Part shown: positions 58,391 to 64,000 of the stretch, in pieces
Layout of the letters: the number at the start of each line of letters is the position of its first letter
Position numbering within the stretch: the first letter of the stretch is position 1
Assembly (NCBI RefSeq): GCF_017745095.1
Contig: NZ_JAGHZZ010000009.1
Location: 1-64,000 of the forward strand
Length of the DNA stretch: 64,000 nt
Source of the DNA: Sporocytophaga sp.
Lineage (GTDB): Bacteria > Bacteroidota > Bacteroidia > Cytophagales > Cytophagaceae
Direction: 5' to 3'
Notes under the pieces: model-generated
Databases searched by the model: none
Told to the model about the DNA's origin: nothing
Seen by the model: the letters and a program-made list of their open reading frames with translations, nothing else
Made by a program: the position numbers and the translations under genes

Positions 58391-58474
58391 TACCAGGGGC
58401 GGGACTTGAACCCGCACGTCCAAGCGGACACAAGATTTTAAGTCTTGCGTGTCTACCAATTCCACCACCCCGGC
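58391..58474 (-). tRNA. tRNA-Leu(TAA)
   Basis: 84 bases. The acceptor stem is GCCGGGG/CCCTGGT (two G-U pairs), with discriminator A. The D-arm is GGTAGAC, the anticodon stem CAAGA/TCTTG with loop CTTAAAA (anticodon TAA), and there is a long class II variable arm (TGTCCGCTTGGACG). The T-arm is GCGGG-TTCAAGT-CCCGC. CCA is not encoded. Confidence 0.96.
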
Positions 58475-58531
58475 AAAGATTTTTTAAGTGGAAGTTGTTG
58501 ATTTTTAATAGTCAACCCCTATTTAACAAAT

Positions 58532-58552
58532 AACCCCGGCAACCGGGGTTTT
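58532..58552. terminator. GC-rich hairpin between the tRNAs
   Basis: AACCCCGG-CAA-CCGGGGTT, flanked by CAAATA and TATTTG. It is probably a processing signal or a bidirectional terminator between the two tRNA genes. Confidence 0.5.
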
Positions 58553-58556
58553 ATTT

Positions 58557-58630
<74 letters not shown>

Positions 58631-58752
58631 TTATTATTTCCTTAATGGGACTGCAAAGGTAATAGATGAATTTAATAAGTCAATAGCAACGCCCGATTTT
58701 TTTTAATTTTTTTTCGAAAAATTATTGATTTCACTTTTAAAGTGGTTTTTGC

Positions 58753-58760
58753 TAATTTTG
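58753..58760 (+). promoter_or_regulatory. Possible -7 box before the arginase-fold gene
   Basis: TAATTTTG matches TAnnTTTG 16 bp before the ATG at 58777; the nearest TTG upstream is 25 bases away, too far for a standard -33 box. Confidence 0.3.
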
Positions 58761-58776
58761 ATCATCTTCTTATTAC

Positions 58777-59931
58777 ATGAATCTCAGAATCTTTTTTGAT
58801 AACATCAAGGAGCCTTTTGAAAAGCCTTCTGTCGACCCTACACTATTCGTAAACAACATTAAAACTCACAATGAAGATTTTCCAGATTGGAAAGAGGCTG
58901 ATATTGCATTGATTGGCTTAGCAGAGGACAGGGGAAGCGCTACAAATAACAATCTGGAAAACGGTCCGGATGAGATTAGAAAGAAATTATATAAACTAAA
59001 AAGAGGTGGTGGCGCTTACAAGATTGTTGATCTTGGAAATCTCCGTTGCGGCGTAAACCTTGAAGAAAGTTATCTGAGAGTGAAGGAAGTTTGTGAAATG
59101 CTCATGCAGCATAATACCATTCCTGTTTTATTTGGGGGTACACATGATCTTGATTATGGACAGTTTCTTGGATATGAATCTTCGGGAAAGGTGATTAATA
59201 TGCTTAATGTCGATGCTTTTGTTGATATGGCAGCAAACAGAGAAGACATGAGTCGCCATCATATCCATAAAATTCTGGTCAACGATCCTAATATTATTTT
59301 TCACTATAGCCAGCTTGCACACCAGTCCTATCTGGTAGATCCTGAAACAATTAATGTTCTTGAAAAGCTTTATTTTGAAACGAGAAGACTAGGACAGCTT
59401 CGTGAAAGCCTTGAAGATATAGAGCCCATGGTGCGAAATGCAGATATGCTGAGTTTTGATATCACTTCTATAAAACAAGCGGATGCTCCCGGTAATGCCA
59501 ATGCACAGCCATTTGGTCTGACAGGGGAAGAAGCCTGCCAGATATGTTGGTATGCAGGACTTAGCTCACGTCTCAGCTCTTTTGGGATTTATGAATATAA
59601 TCCAGAGCTTGATTTCAGAGGGCAGACGGCAGGTGTGATTGCAACGATGATCTGGTATTTCATAGAAGGGTTTTATCTGCGTCAGGAAGATAAAGATGTG
59701 AGCAGCGCTAATTTTACCAAATATATTGTATCGCTTCAGGAAGAACCGCACAAACTGGTTTTCTATAAAAATGAGAAATCAGAAAAATGGTGGCTTGAGG
59801 TTCCTTATCCTTCAGGAAAAAGCAAATTTGCGAGAAATTCTATAGTTCCTTGCAGCTATGCAGATTACCAGGATGCCAATAATGGTGAGATTCCTAACCG
59901 CTGGTTGCTTACCCACGCAAAACTAATTTGA
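58777..59931 (+). CDS. Arginase/formiminoglutamase-fold protein with altered metal site
   Basis: The protein has 384 residues, longer than typical arginases (about 300). The fold is recognisable: IALIGLAEDRGSATNNNLENGP at the start, FGGTHDLDYG (His123), NMLNVDAFVDMA (146-150) and MLSFDITSIKQADAPG (Asp228). The family consensus is DAHxD and SxDxDxxDP; here His is Phe and the second Asp is Thr. Several manganese ligands are therefore missing. Bacteroidota proteins of this kind are often named formimidoylglutamase; activity is doubtful. No hut genes are adjacent. Confidence 0.8.
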   Translation: MNLRIFFDNIKEPFEKPSVDPTLFVNNIKTHNEDFPDWKEADIALIGLAEDRGSATNNNLENGPDEIRKKLYKLKRGGGAYKIVDLGNLRCGVNLEESYLRVKEVCEMLMQHNTIPVLFGGTHDLDYGQFLGYESSGKVINMLNVDAFVDMAANREDMSRHHIHKILVNDPNIIFHYSQLAHQSYLVDPETINVLEKLYFETRRLGQLRESLEDIEPMVRNADMLSFDITSIKQADAPGNANAQPFGLTGEEACQICWYAGLSSRLSSFGIYEYNPELDFRGQTAGVIATMIWYFIEGFYLRQEDKDVSSANFTKYIVSLQEEPHKLVFYKNEKSEKWWLEVPYPSGKSKFARNSIVPCSYADYQDANNGEIPNRWLLTHAKLI

Positions 59932-59954
59932 TGCTAATAGGTTATTTCTTCAGT

Positions 59955-60407
59955 ATGGAGAAAGAACCCATTACCGTCGTCGATAATTTTACACTAGCCT
60001 CTCCTGTAGAAAGGATACTGGCCTTGTTTATCGATTATATAGTTGCTGCAGTAATTTATACCCTATTCTTTTTCATCTTTCCGGGTTTTATTGCTGCATT
60101 GGCTAGTACAGTATATCTGATATTCAGGGATAATTTTGGTTTTCTAGGCTATAAATCTTTGGGAAAAAAAGTTTTTAAAATTGAGGTTTTAAAAAATGAC
60201 TCTCGCAGGATCAGTATTAAAACAGCCCTTAAACGTAATTTTGTTTTCTTTACAGCGCTACTGAATATTAATCCCGGTTCCTGGTTTTATATTGCCGGGT
60301 CTGTTACTTTGTTATTCTTTGCTATAGAAGGTTATTTGCTGCTTACCACAGATGATAACCAAAGACTGGGAGATTATTTCGCAGATACTTTAGTTGTAAA
60401 GGAATAA
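59955..60407 (+). CDS. RDD family membrane protein (second copy)
   Basis: About 150 residues from ATG 59955, the usual RDD start (MEKEPITVVDNFTLASPVERILALFIDYIVA). ATG 59931 or TTG 59928, overlapping the previous gene, are alternatives. It has three or four membrane helices; the RDD hallmarks are LASPVERILALFIDY, GYKSLGKKVFKIEV and DNQRLGDYFADTLVV. It is shorter than the RDD protein at 47.7 kb and is not linked to a MoxR gene directly. It follows the arginase-fold gene closely and may be cotranscribed. Confidence 0.85.
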   Translation: MEKEPITVVDNFTLASPVERILALFIDYIVAAVIYTLFFFIFPGFIAALASTVYLIFRDNFGFLGYKSLGKKVFKIEVLKNDSRRISIKTALKRNFVFFTALLNINPGSWFYIAGSVTLLFFAIEGYLLLTTDDNQRLGDYFADTLVVKE

Positions 60408-60408
60408 G

Positions 60409-61245
60409 CTACCTCTTTGAATATTCCTGAAGATCAAGATCCAGAGAACCTACCAGAACATTTGCTTCCACTTTTAAAAGTATTCTTCTGTCGTCATTCG
60501 TGATCCACGCTTTTACCGGCAGTTCACCAACGAGAAGATTATTTGGGGGAAGTATAGGGGCAATTTTATAGGCATTTATTTTCCCGAAAATACTTTTCAC
60601 TTTCTCTGTTCCAAGATATTTTACTTTGATGTTGTAAGCGCTTTCGTCCATAAATACATCGATTACCATTGTATCACCAATTGTCATTGAGTTAAAATTA
60701 GCATTTCTCAATAAGTATAATGAGCTGATCATATCTTCCATGTCAACTGTTATATCAAATGTTTTATGTTTAATATTCTCTTTTCTTGTGGTATCAGTTA
60801 CAAATACTTTATTTTCCAGTCTGTTGAAAATGGAGAATTCATCTTTACGGTACTTGTTTTCCAGAAGGTGTCTTGAAAATTTTAAAGGAAGCAGGTCGAA
60901 GGTATCCACACAAGTTTCCCAGGTATCATCGAGATTGGACATCCATCCAGCCGCGCCTTTCAGCTTGCAGTTTGCTCGAACACTGTAACAGGGAGTTTTG
61001 TCTACCCAGTGAAGTTTGTTATCATTTTCAATGATCAGTGTGCCGGCATTAAGCAAGCCATAGCTGGCATTATATTTAAATCGTTCACCTTCCTTATAAT
61101 AGTTATGTGTATGTTTGATTTGTTTATGTGTTGGAATAAATAGTTCCTTGCCACCTTTTTCACCTTCACAGCTACATAAAAACCAGATAGGTATAATTAA
61201 CAAAAGAAAATATTGATGGATATAAGTAGATTTATTCATGCTCAT
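60409..61245 (-). CDS. DUF3108 domain lipoprotein
   Basis: The protein has 278 residues. A signal peptide of about 25 residues ends in a lipobox (FLCSC) with the lipidated Cys near residue 26. The DUF3108 body has GERFKYNASYGLLNAGTL, TPCYSVRANCKLKG, DTFDLLPLKFSRHL and SIFGKINAYKIAP. The family is found in the periplasm of Gram-negative bacteria with unknown function. The convergent RDD gene ends 2 bp away. Confidence 0.87.
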   Translation of the reverse strand: MSMNKSTYIHQYFLLLIIPIWFLCSCEGEKGGKELFIPTHKQIKHTHNYYKEGERFKYNASYGLLNAGTLIIENDNKLHWVDKTPCYSVRANCKLKGAAGWMSNLDDTWETCVDTFDLLPLKFSRHLLENKYRKDEFSIFNRLENKVFVTDTTRKENIKHKTFDITVDMEDMISSLYLLRNANFNSMTIGDTMVIDVFMDESAYNIKVKYLGTEKVKSIFGKINAYKIAPILPPNNLLVGELPVKAWITNDDRRILLKVEANVLVGSLDLDLQEYSKR

Positions 61246-61498
61246 TTTTTAAGTGGGAATGGCTCCAAAAAATTGTGCCATATTTTTCAAATTTAATATT
61301 TCTGCAACGGTAAAAACAAAAAAGTAAGTATAATGTGCTATGTCAAAGCCTACTAATAATTAAGACTTTTGTAACTGTCGCTTACCAGGCGCTTATGAAA
61401 ATCAATCATTTGCAATGTTTGCTAATGGGTACCGAAAAAACTTTTTCATTTTGAGAGTAAAGATATTTAAACTTGTACAAGATAAAATCGAGATAAAT

Positions 61499-61870
61499 AT
61501 GAAAGGAATTCTGGCAATAGGTCTTTTGATACTTTCCAATGCATTTATGACTCTGGCATGGTATGGTCATTTGTTTTTTAAGAAAGTGCCCTGGTTCAGC
61601 AAGCTAGGTTTGTTTGGTGTTATTATTATCAGTTGGGGAATGGCGTTTTTCGAATACTGTTTTCAGGTACCTGCAAATCGTATAGGCTTTGAGGAAAATG
61701 GTGGTCCTTTTTCACTATTTGAACTAAAAGTGATTCAGGAAGCTGTTTCTTTGATTGTCTTTACTGCCATTGCTATTAATGTATTCAGATCAGACAAACT
61801 GGCCTGGAATCATGTGGTGGGCTTTTCGTTGATCATACTGGCGGTTTTCTTTATATTTAAAAAATGGTAA
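61499..61870 (+). CDS. DUF486 (DMT family) membrane protein
   Basis: About 123 residues from ATG 61499; a longer frame upstream (from 61415) is basic and not part of the family. It has four membrane helices. The pattern ILILSNAFMTLAWYGHL, ISWGMAFFEYCFQVPANRIG and FELKVIQEAVSLIVF is DUF486. These are small multidrug-transporter-like proteins whose substrate is unknown. Confidence 0.87.
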   Translation: MKGILAIGLLILSNAFMTLAWYGHLFFKKVPWFSKLGLFGVIIISWGMAFFEYCFQVPANRIGFEENGGPFSLFELKVIQEAVSLIVFTAIAINVFRSDKLAWNHVVGFSLIILAVFFIFKKW

Positions 61871-61922
61871 GTTGCAATTGCTAACGGATTTACCTTAGAC
61901 AGAAATTAATATTATTGAGCTG

Positions 61923-62915
61923 ATGGCAGAAATTACAGATAAAGAGCGTACGGAATTATTATATACAAAATTAAAGCAGGTCAGAGAGGAAGTAGGAAAA
62001 GTGGTGATTGGTCAGGAGTATATGCTGAACCGTCTGCTTTTGGGGTTATTTACAAATGGCCACATATTGCTGGAGGGTGTTCCTGGTCTTGCCAAGACAT
62101 TAATGGTAAATACTTTGGCTAAAGTTTTACATCTTGATTTTAACAGGATTCAGTTTACCCCCGATCTTCTTCCAGCGGATCTCATTGGTACCATGATTTA
62201 CAATCAGGCTAAAAGTGATTTTGAAGTTAAGAAGGGGCCCATCTTTGCCAACCTCATTCTTGCAGATGAAGTAAACAGGTCTCCTGCAAAAGTTCAGGCG
62301 GCTTTACTTGAATCAATGCAGGAAAGACAGGTGACGATCGGTGAAACGACGTTTAAGCTGGATAGTCCATTTCTGGTATTGGCCACTCAAAACCCCGTTG
62401 ATCAGGAAGGTACCTATCCATTGCCCGAAGCCCAAATGGACCGCTTCATGATGAAAGTCCATGTTGATTATCTCGACAAGGAATCGGAACTGGAAGTGAT
62501 GAGACGTATGTCAAACATGAACTTCAGATATGAACCGAAAAGGATTCTTGATAAAGGTGATATTGCCTTGATCAGAAATGAAATCAATAAGGTGAATATG
62601 TCTGAAAGTCTTGAGAAGTATATTATAGAACTTGTATTTGCAAGCCGCAGGCCAAAGGAATATGGGCTGAATGACGAAGCAGAATACATCCAGTATGGAG
62701 CTTCTACAAGAGCAAGTATCAATCTGAATCTGGCGTCTAAGTTCATAGCATTTTCCAATCAAAGAGACTATGTACTCCCTGAAGATGTGAAGTCTGTTGC
62801 TTATGATGTTTTGAATCACCGTATCATTCTTAACTATGAAGCCGAGGCTGATGGAGTGACGACAAGACAGATCATCGAATCTATCTTAAGAAAAGTCACA
62901 ATCGGAAAAGTATAA
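61923..62915 (+). CDS. MoxR-family AAA+ ATPase (second copy)
   Basis: The protein has 330 residues. Walker A is GVPGLAKT (52-59), Walker B is ILADEVNRSPAKVQAALLESMQE, sensor 1 is LVLATQNPVDQEGTYPLPEAQMDR. This is the group that usually activates BatA/VWA or DUF58 partners, but no such gene follows here. It is only moderately similar to the copy at 52.3 kb, so it belongs to a different MoxR subfamily. A terminator lies about 150 bp after the stop. Confidence 0.95.
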   Translation: MAEITDKERTELLYTKLKQVREEVGKVVIGQEYMLNRLLLGLFTNGHILLEGVPGLAKTLMVNTLAKVLHLDFNRIQFTPDLLPADLIGTMIYNQAKSDFEVKKGPIFANLILADEVNRSPAKVQAALLESMQERQVTIGETTFKLDSPFLVLATQNPVDQEGTYPLPEAQMDRFMMKVHVDYLDKESELEVMRRMSNMNFRYEPKRILDKGDIALIRNEINKVNMSESLEKYIIELVFASRRPKEYGLNDEAEYIQYGASTRASINLNLASKFIAFSNQRDYVLPEDVKSVAYDVLNHRIILNYEAEADGVTTRQIIESILRKVTIGKV

Positions 62916-63064
62916 CACTAGGGCGAATCTGATAGGAGAGGAGGCCAATTTAACATTTTCATAACCTCGCTATAACTCGGAATTAATAAGAGTTGGCGAA
63001 CTTTGAATCATATCCGGAAATGATTATTAATGGCTCTCCTGCGTTAGTAATTGACTTTTAAATC
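62916..63064. other. Spacer after the second moxR
   Basis: Nothing recognisable. The DUF58/VWA partner gene expected after moxR is not found here. Confidence 0.4.
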
Positions 63065-63097
63065 AAAAAAAGCCGAAGAGACGCTTCGGCTTTTTTT
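63065..63097. terminator. Terminator after the second moxR
   Basis: AAAAAAAGCCGAAG-AGACG-CTTCGGCTTTTTTT has a long T-tract and A-tract; bidirectional. Confidence 0.9.
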
Positions 63098-63230
63098 ATT
63101 TTAAATCCGAAAGAGTTTACCCTTTAGATTTTTTAAGACACTTCGACTGTTTTGCAAAAAGCAAATAGGAAATTTTTTTAATAATTCAACGAGAACTCCT
63201 TTCCAACTTGATGGTATATTGTTCTGCTGC

Positions 63231-63710
63231 TTATTCTTTGTGGAACTTTAGATAAAGATATTTGTACACATCTGCAGAAATACCTAATGCAAGAAATACA
63301 AAGCTGCTATAGAAAAAATTGACTGCAGTGCTCATAATGATTTGGCCATCTTTTGCCATGCTCCAATTTTGTGATAGGTAAATATAAAATCCAAGGGGAT
63401 GAACTATAAAGAGCAATAATGTAAAAATATTGGTGTATGATTTTGTGCTGATATTTTTTTTCTCCTTAAGTTGTTCAGTGATACTGTAATGAAGATAAAG
63501 ACAAGATAGCGCAGATAAAAAAGAGAGTATAAGAATTATACCTACTCCACTGGTTTCAGCAGGTTCATTGGGAAGTGCCACTTTAATAATAGCTTCAAGA
63601 AGAATCGTAGGCAATGAAATTAGAATCGGTACAAGGTATGTAGGTGCTGTGAGGATACTAAATAATGAATATGCAAGACCAATTAATGTTGCAGTAAATT
63701 TTCCTTTCAT
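63231..63710 (-). CDS. Four-helix membrane protein of unknown function
   Basis: The protein has 159 residues. Helices lie at about residues 8-38, 55-75, 95-113 and 130-150. A basic loop (EQLKEKKNISTKSY) sits between the second and third. No motif is recognised. It stands alone and is preceded on the same strand by the partial gene at the window edge. Confidence 0.65.
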   Translation of the reverse strand: MKGKFTATLIGLAYSLFSILTAPTYLVPILISLPTILLEAIIKVALPNEPAETSGVGIILILSFLSALSCLYLHYSITEQLKEKKNISTKSYTNIFTLLLFIVHPLGFYIYLSQNWSMAKDGQIIMSTAVNFFYSSFVFLALGISADVYKYLYLKFHKE

Positions 63711-63814
63711 GGATATCTTAAATGTAAATGTCGCTTAGACTAGCAGATTGTTTTATGAATTTTCAATAGATCTGGATGAAGAGTAATAAAGTCTCGATCT
63801 GACAATTAAAATGT

Positions 63815-64000
63815 TTACTTTGGGTTTTCTTCCGAATGAAATTGATTAGAAGAACCTACAATGTTTAATATTTCCAAAGCATCCAGAACATTATTAAGCC
63901 CCAGAGGAATTATAAGGTATTCATAAATGCCCAGAGATTCTTTTTGTATAATCTTAGTGATCGAAGCCCCCTCACTTTGGGGATCTTTAAACCTTAAACG
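63815..64000 (-). CDS. Partial gene at window edge, C-terminal 61 residues
   Basis: The frame is open from base 64000 to a TAA at 63815-63817. The visible part starts RLRFKDPQSEGASITKIIQ and ends SNQFHSEENPK. It contains a hydrophobic stretch, YEYLIIPLGLNNVLDALEIL. The gene begins outside the window. No family recognised. Confidence 0.5.
   Translation of the reverse strand, partial: RLRFKDPQSEGASITKIIQKESLGIYEYLIIPLGLNNVLDALEILNIVGSSNQFHSEENPK

Noticed and set aside
58130-58474. Integrative element at tRNA-Leu
   Set aside because: No integrase and no cargo between the repeats; the 140 bp spacing is too small. Only a remnant or conversion event is possible.
58240-58533. Open frames of 70-97 codons across the tRNA region
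   Set aside because: They run through two tRNA structures and the tRNA-like copy, so they are chance frames.

Overview
The window is an AT-rich chromosome segment of a Bacteroidota bacterium, most likely from the Cytophagales. The signs are promoters of the TTTTG-N19/20-TAnnTTTG type, few Shine-Dalgarno sites, many AGA arginine codons, and families typical of the phylum (DUF4834, DUF1802, a CarB without its C-terminal allosteric domain, the coaX / outer-membrane protein / lptC / PpiD-like block). There is no phage, IS element, plasmid replication gene or CRISPR array. Most of the window is core metabolism and envelope biology, with several accessory insertions.

Layout. 0-1.5 kb: a frameshifted methyltransferase remnant, a small secreted protein and a DUF1802 protein. 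1.6-5.5 kb: a compact four-gene locus (FAD oxidoreductase, UbiA-type prenyltransferase, type III polyketide synthase, methyltransferase) that looks like a small biosynthetic pathway for a prenylated or long-chain phenolic lipid or quinone. This is the best candidate for an undescribed system. 6.3-12.5 kb: a small membrane protein and a complete RND efflux operon (marR, adaptor, pump, tolC-like) with a dyad in front of marR. 13.1-14.4 kb: a full SAM-I riboswitch, with a consensus promoter, ahead of metX; a 32-codon reading frame starts exactly where riboswitch helix P1 ends. 14.5-25 kb: AsmA protein, SprT-like protease, class II and class I aldolases, accD, DUF4834 and carB.

25.3-31.2 kb is a surface-glycan-like island: a polytopic membrane protein, a GT2 glycosyltransferase, an ArnT-like GT39 enzyme with a perfect-period 95-residue tandem duplication, and an acyltransferase-3 protein. 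31.4-45.1 kb: tpiA, prmA, a giant exported protein of unknown function, plsY, anmK, coaX, a beta-barrel protein, lptC and a PpiD-like foldase. 45.2-47.4 kb: murQ with a BadF-family sugar kinase; with anmK this gives a MurNAc-recycling set. 47.5-54.6 kb: a cytochrome b5-like mini-protein and an RDD protein, divergent from SpoIIM-like / membrane protein / DUF4129 / DUF4350 / MoxR / DUF58, the known MoxR-associated membrane module. A second MoxR gene lies at 61.9 kb.

54.7-64 kb: a DsbA/FrnE-like protein, two tandem pirins, a VOC protein with foreign-looking codon use, tRNA-Leu(TAA) and tRNA-Gly(GCC) with a partial tRNA-Leu-like copy beside them, an arginase-fold protein lacking several metal ligands, RDD, DUF3108 and DUF486 proteins, a four-helix membrane protein, and a partial gene at the right edge. 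Functions are assigned from motifs visible in the translations and general family knowledge; no database search was run.
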